Assembly: GCF_009183415.1 (NCBI RefSeq)
Contig: NZ_WEHU01000020.1
Location: 1-64,000 of the forward strand
Direction of reading: 5' to 3'
DNA length: 64,000 nucleotides
Source: Bacillus sp. B1-b2
GTDB taxonomy: Bacteria > Bacillota > Bacilli > Bacillales > Cytobacillaceae
Positions 40,614 to 49,968 of this stretch are shown here, piece after piece. A program made the translations under genes and the position numbers. The number at the start of each line of letters is the position of its first letter. The first letter of the stretch is position 1. A model generated the notes under the pieces. It had not been told where the DNA came from, searched no databases, and was given only the letters and a program-made list of their open reading frames with translations.

Positions 40614-41627
40614 ATGACAAATAATCGAATAACATCCTTTATTCAAGCATTAACGGTAGACCCAGTAGTTGGAACGTCGGAGAGATATGCTATTTGGAAG
40701 AAAAATAAAGCAACCCTTTGGTATTATCCTACTAAAGAAAAGAAATATAAAGAACCTATCTATTTAGTTTATTCCATTGTAAATAAGCCTTATATATTAG
40801 ATTTAGGCCCCTCTATGAGTTTAATTGAAGCATTCAATAAAGCTGGATATGATACCTATTTAATTGACTTTGGTATCCCTGGCTATGAAGATCGTTTTAT
40901 GACAATGGATGATTACATTGTTAAATATATCCATGAAGGTTTTAAACGAGCCATTCGACATGCTGGAGAAGATTTATTCACAGTAATTGGCTTCTGTTTA
41001 GGGGGAACACTGGCTACTATTTTTGCAGCTCTTGATAATAGATATATTAAAAATCTAATCTTAGCTGTTTCACCTATTGATTTTTCTGCATTTCCAGATT
41101 ACGACAAATGGTTAACTGCTCTTCAAAATCAAGAAATACAGTTGGATGAAATGATTGATAAAATGGGTGTAATACCTCCAGAATCCATTAAATATGGAAC
41201 TAGGTTAATAGTTGCTCCCGTTTCATTTAGTCACTATCTTGCCCTATTAAATCGAGCTAACAATGAACAGTATATTGATAAATGGACGAGAATGAATAAA
41301 TGGACACTCGATCATATTCCAGTTGCAGGTGCAGCATTAAAACAAATTATGAATGATTTGATTCGAGATAATAAAATAGTAGAGGGTGGGCTAACTGTTT
41401 ATGACAAGCCAATTGATTTTAAAGATATAAAATCAAATCTTCTTGTCTTTTCAACCATGTATGATCCTCTTGTTCCTAGTGCTCTATGTGAACCTATTAT
41501 GGATTTAGTCTCAAGTGAAGATAAACTATTTGTACTGTTTGAAGGTGGACATGCGGCGCTTGTTGCTAAAGAGCATATGCCAGAGCCTATGGAGAAATGG
41601 CTTTTAGAACATACTACACCTTTATAA
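40614..41627 (+). CDS. phaC: Class IV polyhydroxyalkanoate synthase PhaC
   Basis: A 337-residue alpha/beta-hydrolase synthase, shorter than the 360 or so residues of known Bacillus PhaC. The catalytic Cys lies in the lipase-like box VIGFCLGGTLA near residue 124, Asp in FSTMYDPLVPS near 283, His in FEGGHAALVA near 312. It polymerises hydroxyacyl-CoA in the cytoplasm on PHA granules. The ATG is 1 base after the phaR stop, and the weak AGGCGAT in front suggests translational coupling. A shared terminator follows. Confidence 0.87.
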   Translation: MTNNRITSFIQALTVDPVVGTSERYAIWKKNKATLWYYPTKEKKYKEPIYLVYSIVNKPYILDLGPSMSLIEAFNKAGYDTYLIDFGIPGYEDRFMTMDDYIVKYIHEGFKRAIRHAGEDLFTVIGFCLGGTLATIFAALDNRYIKNLILAVSPIDFSAFPDYDKWLTALQNQEIQLDEMIDKMGVIPPESIKYGTRLIVAPVSFSHYLALLNRANNEQYIDKWTRMNKWTLDHIPVAGAALKQIMNDLIRDNKIVEGGLTVYDKPIDFKDIKSNLLVFSTMYDPLVPSALCEPIMDLVSSEDKLFVLFEGGHAALVAKEHMPEPMEKWLLEHTTPL

Positions 41628-41630
41628 TGA

Positions 41631-41662
41631 AAAAACTGCATTTCCAATGAAATGCAGTTTTT
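41631..41662. terminator. Bidirectional terminator between phaC and pepA
   Basis: Perfect 14-bp arms AAAAACTGCATTTC (41631-41644) and its complement (41649-41662), loop CAAT, between convergent genes. Confidence 0.95.
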
Positions 41663-41673
41663 CCTGTTTTGCT

Positions 41674-43179
41674 TTATTGCTTATCAGCTTCAAATCTCTC
41701 CACAAATAACGCTAATGTTCTAGTCATTACTCCAGTGGCCCCTGATTGCCCTAAGCTACTAGCTTTATTAGTTGTAGATGTTCCAGCGATATCTAAATGA
41801 ACCCAAGGTGTTCCCTCAGCAAACTCTCCAATAAAAGCACCACCCATAATCGCATGACCAGCAGTTCCAGGAGAATTATTTAAATCAGCAACGGGACTAT
41901 TTCTAACTAACTTCTTATGACTTTCGAAAATTGGTAATCTCCACATTTGCTCTCCTGCTTCATAAGAAGCTTCTAAAACCTGTTCAAAAAGTGCTTCATC
42001 ATTTGCCATAGCACCTGTTGTTTCCATCCCTAAGGCAGTAATGACTCCACCTGTTAATGTAGCAATATCTACTAAATAATTTGCTCCATGGTGTTTCGCA
42101 TATGTTAATGCATCTGCTAATACTAGTCGACCTTCTGCATCTGTATTTAATACTTCAATCGTTTTACCGCTCATAGAAGTAATAACATCATCCGGTTTAA
42201 AGGCATTGCCGTTTACCATATTATCTGTAGAAGGAATAACAGCAACTACATTTTGCTCTGGTCTCAGTTCTCCAATGATCTCCATTGCTCCAAGGACCGC
42301 AGCAGCACCGCCCATATCTGTTTTCATCCCGACTATTCCAGTTTTTGGTTTAAGCGAATACCCACCTGTATCAAAAGTAATCCCCTTACCAACAAGGCCA
42401 ATTACATCTTCCCAGTTTTCTTTTCCCTGGTATTTCAATACAATCATTTTAGGAGGCTCTGTTGATCCTTGATTAACTGCAAGCATTGCTCCCATGCCAA
42501 GTTTTAGCATATCTTCTTTTTCTAAAATTTCTGTTTCAAAGTTATATTTATTAGCAAGTTCTAAAGCATAGCTAGCAAGATCTGTGGCCGTTAACATATT
42601 ACCTGGAAGATTTACTAATGTACGTGCAGAGTTGGTTGCTTTGCCATAAATATGACCTACTTGTAGAGCAGAAAGGACTATTTCTTCCTCCACATTACTA
42701 AAAACAGTTAACTCCGTGATTTTCTTTTCAGGCACATTCGATTTTTGCTTGTATCCAGTAAATTCATAAGTAGCTAGTGCAAATGCCTCTCCAAATGCAT
42801 GAGCTACATCTTGCACTTCTACTTCTTCTGTAACAAAAGAATCTACAAACAAGGATGTTTCTGTCCATCTTTCTTGAGCAATTTGTTTAAAGGTTGCTCC
42901 AAAAGCTTCTCTTATATCATCAAATGTTAAATCCTTCTCTTTTCCTAAACCTACAAATACTAGGCGTTTTGCTGCTATCCTTCCAAACGTATGAATAATT
43001 CTTACCTTATTCTTTTTTGCAGATAAATCACCAGATTTAATCAGATTAGTTAATTCACCTTGAAATACATCATCTAACTCCGCTAGCTTGCCTTCAAATT
43101 TAATAGACTTATCAAACAAACCAACGATAATACTTTCAGGACTTTCAGAGAAATTCCATTCAGATTGATATGTAAACAT
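41674..43179 (-). CDS. pepA: Cytosol aminopeptidase (leucyl aminopeptidase, M17; YuiE)
   Basis: A 501-residue M17 peptidase. The N-terminal macro-like domain is about 1-170. The C-terminal catalytic domain has [16 protein letters not shown] near residue 265, [12 protein letters not shown], the signature [14 protein letters not shown] near residue 345, and EQMWRLPI. Two divalent metals are bound by Lys, Asp and Glu in these motifs. It removes N-terminal amino acids in the cytoplasm. It sits in the B. subtilis yuiE position, divergent from yuiD. ATG 43179 follows GGAGG. Confidence 0.95.
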   Translation of the reverse strand: MFTYQSEWNFSESPESIIVGLFDKSIKFEGKLAELDDVFQGELTNLIKSGDLSAKKNKVRIIHTFGRIAAKRLVFVGLGKEKDLTFDDIREAFGATFKQIAQERWTETSLFVDSFVTEEVEVQDVAHAFGEAFALATYEFTGYKQKSNVPEKKITELTVFSNVEEEIVLSALQVGHIYGKATNSARTLVNLPGNMLTATDLASYALELANKYNFETEILEKEDMLKLGMGAMLAVNQGSTEPPKMIVLKYQGKENWEDVIGLVGKGITFDTGGYSLKPKTGIVGMKTDMGGAAAVLGAMEIIGELRPEQNVVAVIPSTDNMVNGNAFKPDDVITSMSGKTIEVLNTDAEGRLVLADALTYAKHHGANYLVDIATLTGGVITALGMETTGAMANDEALFEQVLEASYEAGEQMWRLPIFESHKKLVRNSPVADLNNSPGTAGHAIMGGAFIGEFAEGTPWVHLDIAGTSTTNKASSLGQSGATGVMTRTLALFVERFEADKQ

Positions 43180-43180
43180 A

Positions 43181-43470
43181 CTATTACCTCCATTCTATTC
43201 TCTTCTATTATACCGAATTTAATCACTATTTCGTATAGCTAATTATTTTCAATACTATCTTTACAAAATATTAAAATCAATTTTTTATATTTTTAAATAA
43301 GGAAACATACGCATATGATATAATAAACAAAACTAAATGCAAGATGGTGATGAGTTATTCCATTAAAAATGAACTTATTGTAAAAGCTGAATACTTTATT
43401 TAATCCATTTTGATTAATAATACGATTTAAATGGTAAACAATACATATCATATCTTCTAGAAACCACGAG
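43181..43470. other. Divergent gap between pepA and yuiD
   Basis: AT-rich; it must carry two divergent promoters. No hairpin or operator stood out. Confidence 0.3.
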
Positions 43471-43479
43471 GTGATTTTA

Positions 43480-43953
43480 TTGGAATTACTACATAACTTT
43501 CCGTTACTTGCTAGTTTAGCAGCAATACTATTTGCACAATTTGTAAAAGTCCCAATTACATTCTTTGTTACAAAAAAAATCGACTGGTCTCTTCTAACTA
43601 GTAATGGTGGTATGCCAAGTTCTCATTCCGCTGCAGTAACTGCTCTTTCCACAGGAGTTGCTCTAGAAACTGGTTTTGATTCTCCTATCTTTGCAGTAGC
43701 TGCAATATTCGCCATTATTACCATGTTTGATGCAGCAGGAGTAAGATGGCAAGCAGGGGAACAAGCCGTTGTTCTAAATAGACTTGTAGAAGATTTTAAT
43801 AAGTTTATTACAGAAGCAAAAGGATGGCAAAACAAACCGGAAAAGGAAAAAAGAAAAGAATTAAAAGAATTACTAGGGCATAAACCTATTGAAGTTTTTT
43901 TTGGAGGTCTAACAGGAATCTTACTTACTTTAGTTTTAGGTTTATTTTTATAA
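43480..43953 (+). CDS. yuiD: DUF212 membrane protein YuiD (PAP2-related)
   Basis: A 157-residue membrane protein (B. subtilis YuiD 158) with three to four spans and the family motifs GGMPSSHSAAVTAL near residue 44 and DAAGVRWQAGEQA near residue 87. The SSHSA and VRxxAG parts resemble type-2 phosphatidic acid phosphatase motifs. The start is TTG 43480 (MELLHNFPLLAS), 6 bases after GAGGTG; the GTG at 43471 lies in the ribosome binding site itself. Confidence 0.9.
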   Translation: MELLHNFPLLASLAAILFAQFVKVPITFFVTKKIDWSLLTSNGGMPSSHSAAVTALSTGVALETGFDSPIFAVAAIFAIITMFDAAGVRWQAGEQAVVLNRLVEDFNKFITEAKGWQNKPEKEKRKELKELLGHKPIEVFFGGLTGILLTLVLGLFL

Positions 43954-43966
43954 TACAAAACATAGC

Positions 43967-44005
43967 AAAAAGCAACAGGCTACAATTAGTACCCTGTTGC
44001 TTTTT
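43967..44005. terminator. Bidirectional terminator between yuiD and yuiC
   Basis: Perfect 13-bp arms AAAAAGCAACAGG (43967-43979) and CCTGTTGCTTTTT (43993-44005), between convergent genes. Confidence 0.95.
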
Positions 44006-44014
44006 TCATTATTC

Positions 44015-44719
44015 TTATCTATTTTCTGCTTTTGTATATTGCTGACGAAAGACTTGCATAGATTCATCCTCATTTAAACTACTTAGTGTTTCTTCTGTAA
44101 GCTTGCCTTCACCCATTTTTATTATGTATACGTCTACTGTCTTTTTACCCCATTGACTATAAACATCATCCACTGTTTCATAATATAAATCTACCTTATT
44201 TCCATTAATTGCTGATCCTGTATCTGCTACTACACCGAATCCATAGTTAGGGATAAACAGTACTGTTCCAATAGGAAAAACACTAGTATCTGCCGCAATA
44301 GTACTATATAAATCTCTTTTCACCTTAACTCCTGAATAGGTTATCCCATACTGTGGGTGACTAGGATTTTTGCCTGTTGATTCGACACCTGCAGTATAAC
44401 CAGTTGCAACTACCCTTTTTGTCGGATACTGCGACCAATTTCTCACTTCCTCCAGTAATGGCGGTTGTCCTGCTACTTCTTCACTAGACGATATTTGCGT
44501 TGTTTCTACTAAAGCTGACTTGAAATTTTTTAAAGCCACACCAATTTGTTTAATCGTATGTTTGAATTGGTTATCCTCATCTGTTGTGATACTTTCATTT
44601 TTTGCAAAATCTATAGAACTGGCTTCTACTCCTGAAATTGACTGAAACGTTGTTAATAGAGCTACAATGAAAAGAAAAGTCATTGCTACTCTTCTAAAAA
44701 ACTTTTTACTATTAATCAT
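44015..44719 (-). CDS. yuiC: 3D-domain lytic transglycosylase-like protein YuiC
   Basis: A 234-residue exported protein. The N-terminal signal/anchor is near residues 10-30. The C-terminal 3D domain (about 115-205) has [38 protein letters not shown] and [16 protein letters not shown], the three conserved Asp motif that gives the domain its name. YuiC is a stationary-phase survival-type muralytic enzyme that forms anhydro ends on peptidoglycan. The start is ATG 44719 after GGGAGGAG; the frame open to 44737 is upstream of that site. Confidence 0.9.
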   Translation of the reverse strand: MINSKKFFRRVAMTFLFIVALLTTFQSISGVEASSIDFAKNESITTDEDNQFKHTIKQIGVALKNFKSALVETTQISSSEEVAGQPPLLEEVRNWSQYPTKRVVATGYTAGVESTGKNPSHPQYGITYSGVKVKRDLYSTIAADTSVFPIGTVLFIPNYGFGVVADTGSAINGNKVDLYYETVDDVYSQWGKKTVDVYIIKMGEGKLTEETLSSLNEDESMQVFRQQYTKAENR

Positions 44720-44887
44720 ATTTTTCACTCCTCCCAAAACTATTCATTTCCCATATTCAAAGAAAATATTCATAAATAGTTAAAAAGAAGGAGTTTTTGC
44801 CTATTAAAATTCTACTTAGTGGTTAATTCTGCTTCCCAACTGCATAGTTTCTTCTAAAGCACGTCAAAATTTGATAACAAAAAAAAC

Positions 44888-44914
44888 GTAAAGAAAGCAC
44901 TCTGCTTCCTTTAC
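44888..44914 (-). terminator. Terminator of yutM
   Basis: Stem GTAAAG.AAGC with one mismatch (44888-44914), followed on the minus strand by GTTTTTTTTG. Confidence 0.85.
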
Positions 44915-44932
44915 ATTTTTAATTACTTTCTC

Positions 44933-45298
44933 TTAGCATTCTTCAGGCGAACCAGCATTAACAGCTGTTCTAAAAGAAGACCCACATCCACACGATGCAA
45001 TAGCATTCGGATTGTCGATGGTAAATCCTCCGCCCATTAGAGATTGTTTATAATCAATTTTTGTTCCTTTCAAGATAAGACCATCATTTTTATCCACTAA
45101 TACTTGGATTCCAAAATGCTCAAAAACAAGATCACTTTCTTCCTTTTCGTGTGCAAATCCCATTCCATAAGAAAGGCCACTACAACCTCCGCCTCTTACA
45201 GCTACTCTTAAAAAAGAACCCTCTTCTTCATTTTCCTTCATCATTTCTTTCACTTGAAGTGCTGCAGCTTCTGTTATATTTAAAATTTCTTCCGTCAT
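44933..45298 (-). CDS. yutM: HesB/IscA-family Fe-S cluster carrier YutM
   Basis: A 121-residue A-type carrier. Cluster ligands are the Cys in RGGGCSGLSYG near residue 41 and the pair in CGCGSSF near residue 105. It transfers Fe-S clusters to target enzymes such as lipoyl synthase, whose gene lies further along. The tail adds an extra Cys (SPEEC). ATG 45298 lies 8 bases after AGGAG; the GTG at 45301 is possible but less well placed. Confidence 0.93.
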   Translation of the reverse strand: MTEEILNITEAAALQVKEMMKENEEEGSFLRVAVRGGGCSGLSYGMGFAHEKEESDLVFEHFGIQVLVDKNDGLILKGTKIDYKQSLMGGGFTIDNPNAIASCGCGSSFRTAVNAGSPEEC

Positions 45299-45409
45299 CA
45301 CTCATTCTCCTTTCTTTCCCTATACTAATTTATATTATATACCTCCCTCCATTGCGACTCAACTCAGCGGTTTGATTAAAAAATGGAAATATTATCAACA
45401 CTTTAACTT

Positions 45410-45427
45410 ATAGGTATTAATACCTAT
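45410..45427. promoter_or_regulatory. 18-bp perfect palindrome in the yutM/DUF2225 gap
   Basis: ATAGGTATTAATACCTAT, perfectly self-complementary, in the divergent intergenic region. It is about 110 bp from either start codon. It is likely an operator; the regulator is unknown. Confidence 0.5.
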
Positions 45428-45518
45428 TTAGATAATAACAATAGGAAATTTTACTTAATGAGTAGTATAATAAAACTATAAATTAAAACTTTTTACCTAT
45501 GCAATAAGGAGTGAGAAT

Positions 45519-46211
45519 ATGACTAGTATAGAACCATTATATGATAAGCAATGTACTTGTTTACTTTGCCAAACTCCTTTTACCACCAAGAAAGTACGTT
45601 CTAGATTTGTAAAGGTAACGAGTTATGACACTGATTTTTTACCTTATTACTCAGAGCATAACCCTTTGCTTTATTACATTAATGTATGTCCATCTTGTGG
45701 CTTTTCTTTTCACAATGATACAGTTCCCTATTTTTCTCAAGAAGGAAAAATGCTATTAATAGAAAAGGTCTGTTCTCAATGGGTACCACAATCTTATAGT
45801 GGTGAACGGAGTATAGAAGATAGCATAAAAACCCATAAGCTTGCTTCCTACTGTGCAATTTTACGGAAAGAAAAGCATGTAATGATAGCTGGCTTATATC
45901 TAAGACTCGCTTGGCATTATCGTATGCTACATAACGATATACAAGAGATGCGTTTTTTAAATCTTGCTCTTTATGAATATGAATTATCTTATTCTACAGG
46001 AGATTATAGTGGAACTACAGTATCTGAATTAAGAACCATCTACTTAATTGCTGACTTATCCAGACGTACCAATAAATTAGAAGAAGCAACAAGGTATTAT
46101 TCTAAAGTCATTGAGCAGCAAAGCAGAACGACGGAGCCACAAATAATTAAATTGGCAAAAGAAAGCTGGCAAGAAATGAGAGAAAAGCAACAAACCTTAC
46201 TTGCAGAATAG
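45519..46211 (+). CDS. DUF2225 zinc-ribbon and TPR-like protein
   Basis: A 230-residue cytoplasmic protein of the DUF2225 family. The N-terminal part holds two CxxC pairs (CTCLLC near residue 12 and VCPSCGFSF near 57), as in a zinc ribbon. The rest is helical and TPR-like (AGLYLRLAWHYRMLHND, then RRTNKLEEATRYYSKVIEQ). The function is unknown. ATG 45519 follows AAGGAGTGAG. A TATAAT (45470-45475) is upstream. It is monocistronic. Confidence 0.82.
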   Translation: MTSIEPLYDKQCTCLLCQTPFTTKKVRSRFVKVTSYDTDFLPYYSEHNPLLYYINVCPSCGFSFHNDTVPYFSQEGKMLLIEKVCSQWVPQSYSGERSIEDSIKTHKLASYCAILRKEKHVMIAGLYLRLAWHYRMLHNDIQEMRFLNLALYEYELSYSTGDYSGTTVSELRTIYLIADLSRRTNKLEEATRYYSKVIEQQSRTTEPQIIKLAKESWQEMREKQQTLLAE

Positions 46212-46214
46212 ATA

Positions 46215-46245
46215 AAAAGCAGATAGATCATTACTATCTGCTTTT
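46215..46245. terminator. Bidirectional terminator between the DUF2225 gene and yuzB
   Basis: Perfect 12-bp arms AAAAGCAGATAG (46215-46226) and CTATCTGCTTTT (46234-46245). Confidence 0.9.
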
Positions 46246-46260
46246 CTCTATTTTCTTTAT

Positions 46261-46500
46261 TTAAAACATTGGATTCTCTTCCAAATGTTTATACACATTC
46301 TGAACCAATTGATCTACTGTCTCTCCTTGAACCACTTCGCCATTTACTAGAGCAAACATGGCTTCTCCACATTGACCACAGAATCCTAAACAGCCATAAT
46401 CAATTACTTCTAACTCATCATCTTGCTCTAATCTTTCTTTTGCTTCATAAGAGCCTGAAGATAAGTTACTTAAACAAAATTCAATAAGTGGTTTAAACAA
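46261..46500 (-). CDS. yuzB: DUF1450 family protein YuzB
   Basis: A 79-residue protein (B. subtilis YuzB 78), with the family core [20 protein letters not shown] containing three Cys, and the ending HLEENPMF. It may bind a metal; the function is unknown. The start is TTG 46500 (MFKPLIEFC), 6 bases after GAGGTG. The reading frame stays open to an ATG at 46596, but that region has no ribosome binding site and no family similarity. Confidence 0.88.
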   Translation of the reverse strand: MFKPLIEFCLSNLSSGSYEAKERLEQDDELEVIDYGCLGFCGQCGEAMFALVNGEVVQGETVDQLVQNVYKHLEENPMF

Positions 46501-46820
46501 TTTTTTCACCTCATTACTAATCCTATAGTAAGTTCTTTTACAGTAAGAATCAAGAATATAGCTTACCTTAGTTAGAATCTCCTCTATATCACTCATTTTA
46601 AATTCTATCCTAAATATGATTAGTCACTTTACTCAAAAAACGAAGCACTTTTCGCCAAGCTCGAATGCTGGTAGTAACCTTTATCAAACTTTTACATAAT
46701 GCTTGATTAAGAAAAACATACTAACTAAATAAAAGTTAGACCCACTATATTTTCTCCTATAAATACCATAAAAAATGCCGATATATTCTATACGGATAGA
46801 GAAAAGAAGGAGTCAAAAGG

Positions 46821-47105
46821 ATGAATCGAAAATATATAAATGTCATGGAGGAAATTGTAGAATCACTTGTTATCATTCTTTTATTTAGTCCAGATTACCA
46901 AGTATTTTGTCATTGTGAAGAATGTAGAAATGACATAATTGCCTACAGTCTTAATAATCTTCCACACCATTACGTCACTTCTGAAAAAGGAAGAGCTGTA
47001 GTATTTGAACAATTAAACACAGAAGAAAATAGAAAATGGATTAATAAACGAATTATTAGTGCTATACATTTGGTAGGTAACTATCCAAAACATTCTCCTA
47101 TATAA
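46821..47105 (+). CDS. ComFB-domain protein (late competence ComFB family)
   Basis: A 94-residue protein of the ComFB family, with NVMEEIVESLV at the N-terminus, a zinc-like CHCEECRNDIIAYSLNNLPHHYV motif, and YVTSEKGRAV. In B. subtilis comFB lies in the comF operon; this one stands alone. Some ComFB-domain proteins have been reported as cyclic di-nucleotide receptors. ATG 46821 follows AAGGAG with a 9-base gap. Three c-di-GMP-type enzymes are encoded in the same window. Confidence 0.82.
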   Translation: MNRKYINVMEEIVESLVIILLFSPDYQVFCHCEECRNDIIAYSLNNLPHHYVTSEKGRAVVFEQLNTEENRKWINKRIISAIHLVGNYPKHSPI

Positions 47106-47224
47106 TGGCATGCTTCTCTAATCAGAGGCATTGCTATTATATACAGCAAAGAAAATTTCTTCTATATATATCCTCGTTCTTCCTTTTCGTGTTACCATAT
47201 TTATAAAAAAAGGAGAAATGAAGA

Positions 47225-47737
47225 ATGGAGTTACGAAAAGCGACTATGCAAGACATTCCTGCAATTATGGAAATTATACGAGAAGCTCAAAGCTACTTCA
47301 AAGAAAACGAGATTAATCAATGGCAAAATAATTATCCTAATCATTCAACGATTGAGAAAGACATCGAAAATGCTTATAGTTATGTTCTTGTGGATAATAA
47401 TAACACTATTCTAGCAACAGTATCTATTTCTTTTGATAGTGATACAAACTATGAACAGATAATAAATGGTTCATGGCTCACTAATGAAGCATATGCCGTT
47501 ATACATAGATTAGCAGTAAAAAATACGGTTAAAGGACAAGGCATTTCATCAATTGTTTTAAGAGAAATCGAGAATATGTGTCACAAAAATAACATTCCGA
47601 GTATAAAGGTAGATACTCACGAACAAAATACCTCTATGCAAAAGCTACTCCAAAAGAATGATTTTCAATATTGTGGAATAATCTTTGTAGCTGATCAAAG
47701 TCCAAGGGTTGCGTTTGAAAAACTAATAAGTATTTAA
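47225..47737 (+). CDS. GNAT family N-acetyltransferase
   Basis: A 170-residue GCN5-related acetyltransferase. The acetyl-CoA motif is HRLAVKNTVKGQGISSIVLRE near residue 98, followed by the VDTHEQNTSMQKLLQKNDF block. The substrate is unknown. ATG 47225 has AAGGAG 13 bases before it; the ATG at 47218 overlaps in another frame. It is monocistronic with a hairpin after it. Confidence 0.85.
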   Translation: MELRKATMQDIPAIMEIIREAQSYFKENEINQWQNNYPNHSTIEKDIENAYSYVLVDNNNTILATVSISFDSDTNYEQIINGSWLTNEAYAVIHRLAVKNTVKGQGISSIVLREIENMCHKNNIPSIKVDTHEQNTSMQKLLQKNDFQYCGIIFVADQSPRVAFEKLISI

Positions 47738-47778
47738 AATACCAGACTTACCTTTCTATTCAATAAGTACTGGTATTT
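47737..47778 (+). terminator. Terminator of the GNAT gene
   Basis: Arms AAATACCAG and CTGGTATTT, extended by ACTTA/TAAGT across a bulge (47737-47778), starting at the stop codon. Confidence 0.75.
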
Positions 47779-48090
47779 GTTATAACAAAAAAATTTAGGA
47801 AAATGATAAAAAATATAAGCCATTCAACTAAGTTACAGAGAAGAGACTTTTGTAAAGTCAGTGAGTAAACTCGATGAAAAAGTACTATAAGTACAGTTGA
47901 CATGCTACAAAAGCTGATATTCTAACTGTGATTAGTTTTGCATCTTTATTTTTATACCTTATACACTTTTTTTATTTTTCCCATTCAATAAGAATATTCT
48001 TTCTCCTCCTTCTAATATACTTCTATAGATAAACAACTTTAAAAAGGTAGATTATTTTATTATTTACCTGAAGGATTTGCTATAGCATCG
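47779..48090. other. Gap before yutJ
   Basis: About 310 bp with no gene that I can support. A TTGACA at about 47896 has no matching -10 at usual spacing. Confidence 0.3.
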
Positions 48091-48100
48091 GAGGGAGTAA

Positions 48101-49171
48101 ATGAAAAAGCTAGTTATTCTAGGTGGCGGTTATGGTGGCATGCGATTGCTGTCATTACTTATTCCAAATTTACCATACAATATCCTGGTAGTTCTAATTG
48201 ATAAGGTTCCTTTTCACTTTCTCAAAACAGAGTATTATGCGATAGCGGCTGGTACTGTAACAGATTCTCATGTGACATTCCCATTTCCTAATCATCCACA
48301 AGTCACGATTATTCAGCAAGAAGTAGAAAGCATCAATCTAAATAAACAAATTGTCCATCTAGCAGAAGGAAATTATATGGAATATGATGACCTAGTTATC
48401 GGATTAGGATGCGAAGACAACTATCATCAAGTGCCAGGAGCCAATCAATTTACACAAAGTATCCAAACCATCTATAAGTCGAAACAATCCTATAAGATAC
48501 TTCAATCACTCTCTGATGGAGAAAAAGTAGCTATAATTGGAGCAGGATTAAGCGGAGTAGAATTAGCTGCAGAATTAGCTGAAAGTACACATCTCGATAT
48601 TAGTCTATTTGACCGTGGATCTTCTATTTTATCTTCCTATCCTCCTAAAGTTAGCAGCTATGTGGAAAAATGGTTGAAAGAGAACCAAGTCCACCTTATA
48701 AAACAAAGTAACATTACCTTAATTGAAGAAAATATGGTGTATAACCATGATTCTCCAATACCATTTAGTTGTATGATTTGGACTGCTGGTGTGAAACCTA
48801 ACAGTATAGTTCGCTCACTAGATGTCGAAAAGGATGCGAAAGAGAGAGTGATATTGAATAGTTATCACCACTTACCAGATGATGAACATGTATTTGTTGT
48901 AGGAGACTGCGCAAGCTTAAATCATCCACCTAGTGCGCAGCTTGCAGAAGGACAGGCCGAACAAATTGCCACCATCTTAATAAGTAGATGGAAAGGTAAA
49001 TTACCGCCACAAGAATTGCCTCCCATCAAAATAAAGGGAGTATTAGGATCTCTAGGTAAAAAACATGGGTTCGGACTTATTTTTAATACTGCTTTAACTG
49101 GTAGAATCCCTCGATTAATGAAACATGGAGTACTTTGGAAAGATAGAACCAAAAAAAGCAAATACTATTAA
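48101..49171 (+). CDS. yutJ: NADH dehydrogenase-like flavoprotein YutJ
   Basis: A 356-residue type II NADH dehydrogenase-like protein (B. subtilis YutJ 355). The FAD motif VILGGGYGGMRLLSLL lies at the N-terminus, the second dinucleotide motif VAIIGAGLSGVELAAELAE near residue 147, and VFVVGDCASLNHPPSAQLAEG near residue 266. It is shorter than the respiratory Ndh (about 400) and lacks much of the C-terminal membrane helix part, so its electron acceptor is uncertain. ATG 48101 follows GGAGGGAG. Confidence 0.9.
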   Translation: MKKLVILGGGYGGMRLLSLLIPNLPYNILVVLIDKVPFHFLKTEYYAIAAGTVTDSHVTFPFPNHPQVTIIQQEVESINLNKQIVHLAEGNYMEYDDLVIGLGCEDNYHQVPGANQFTQSIQTIYKSKQSYKILQSLSDGEKVAIIGAGLSGVELAAELAESTHLDISLFDRGSSILSSYPPKVSSYVEKWLKENQVHLIKQSNITLIEENMVYNHDSPIPFSCMIWTAGVKPNSIVRSLDVEKDAKERVILNSYHHLPDDEHVFVVGDCASLNHPPSAQLAEGQAEQIATILISRWKGKLPPQELPPIKIKGVLGSLGKKHGFGLIFNTALTGRIPRLMKHGVLWKDRTKKSKYY

Positions 49172-49175
49172 CAGC

Positions 49176-49202
49176 AAGAGGCATTCAACACGAATGCCTC
49201 TT
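49176..49202. terminator. Bidirectional terminator between yutJ and yuzD
   Basis: Perfect 10-bp arms AAGAGGCATT (49176-49185) and AATGCCTCTT (49193-49202). Confidence 0.8.
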
Positions 49203-49220
49203 ACTTATTCAAAGCTACTA

Positions 49221-49544
49221 TTACAAGCAAGAATATCCGTATTTCTCAAACTCAGCATAAATGTTCTTTAACTTTGGGTTACCTTCCCCTACAATTTCCC
49301 CCTCTATAACAACTACAGGATAAAATAAATCTTCTTCTATAATCTTTTGACAAAAATCATTTTTTTCCTTTTCATAATCTGCTTTAAAAATATCATAATA
49401 ATTAATTTCAAATTTTTGATTGGGAAACTTTCTTGTGATTGCTGCTTGAAGCCATTCGTATGTATCTTTTGAAGATGGTAAGTTGACACAGCTTGCACAT
49501 ATTTGCTCAGCACCGTAAATACTTACTTCAATTTCTTTTTTCAT
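49221..49544 (-). CDS. yuzD: YuzD family protein (thioredoxin-like fold)
   Basis: A 107-residue protein matching YuzD (108). It has a CxxC motif ICASCVNLPSSKDTYEWL near residue 11 and PVVVIEGEIVGEGNPKL near residue 80, as in small thioredoxin-fold proteins. It lies beside the NifU-like yutI, divergently, and both may work in thiol or Fe-S chemistry; this is inference. ATG 49544 follows GAAGGGAG. Confidence 0.9.
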   Translation of the reverse strand: MKKEIEVSIYGAEQICASCVNLPSSKDTYEWLQAAITRKFPNQKFEINYYDIFKADYEKEKNDFCQKIIEEDLFYPVVVIEGEIVGEGNPKLKNIYAEFEKYGYSCL

Positions 49545-49693
49545 AAATAACTCCCTTCATGCACGTTTTACTCACTCTTATGTAACTATAATAATACAAA
49601 GAACCAATGAAGCCTACAATTTCCTGTTTCTAGATTCTAGATTTTTCACCTTAATGTGATTATAATAAAGGATAGGAAAGGAGTCGATATTGT

Positions 49694-49930
49694 ATGGAAG
49701 AATTAGAAATGAAAGAACAAGTACAAGAAGTCCTAGATAAATTACGTCCATTCCTTTTAAGAGATGGTGGAGATTGTGAACTAGTAGATGTAGAAGATGG
49801 TATTGTAAAATTACGCCTACTTGGTGCTTGTGGTAGTTGCCCAAGTTCTACTATTACATTAAAAGCTGGTATTGAACGTGCATTATTAGAAGAAGTTCCT
49901 GGTGTAATGGAAGTAGAACAAGTATTCTAA
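49694..49930 (+). CDS. yutI: NifU C-terminal domain Fe-S protein YutI
   Basis: A 78-residue Nfu-type scaffold or carrier, with [20 protein letters not shown] near the N-terminus and the cluster-binding CxxC in [18 protein letters not shown] near residue 46. It carries 4Fe-4S clusters to apo-enzymes. ATG 49694 follows AAAGGAGTCG. It is divergent from yuzD and ends at a terminator shared with thrB. Confidence 0.93.
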   Translation: MEELEMKEQVQEVLDKLRPFLLRDGGDCELVDVEDGIVKLRLLGACGSCPSSTITLKAGIERALLEEVPGVMEVEQVF

Positions 49931-49940
49931 TATAAAAAGT

Positions 49941-49968
49941 AAAACGAAGAGGATAGCCTCTTCGTTTT
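49941..49968. terminator. Bidirectional terminator between yutI and thrB
   Basis: Perfect 12-bp arms AAAACGAAGAGG (49941-49952) and complement (49957-49968), loop ATAG. The right edge touches the thrB stop codon, so the thrB message ends almost immediately after translation. Confidence 0.95.

Noticed and set aside
46501-46596. An N-terminal extension of YuzB by 32 residues
   Set aside because: No ribosome binding site precedes the ATG at 46596, while TTG 46500 has GAGGTG at good distance and matches the family N-terminus.
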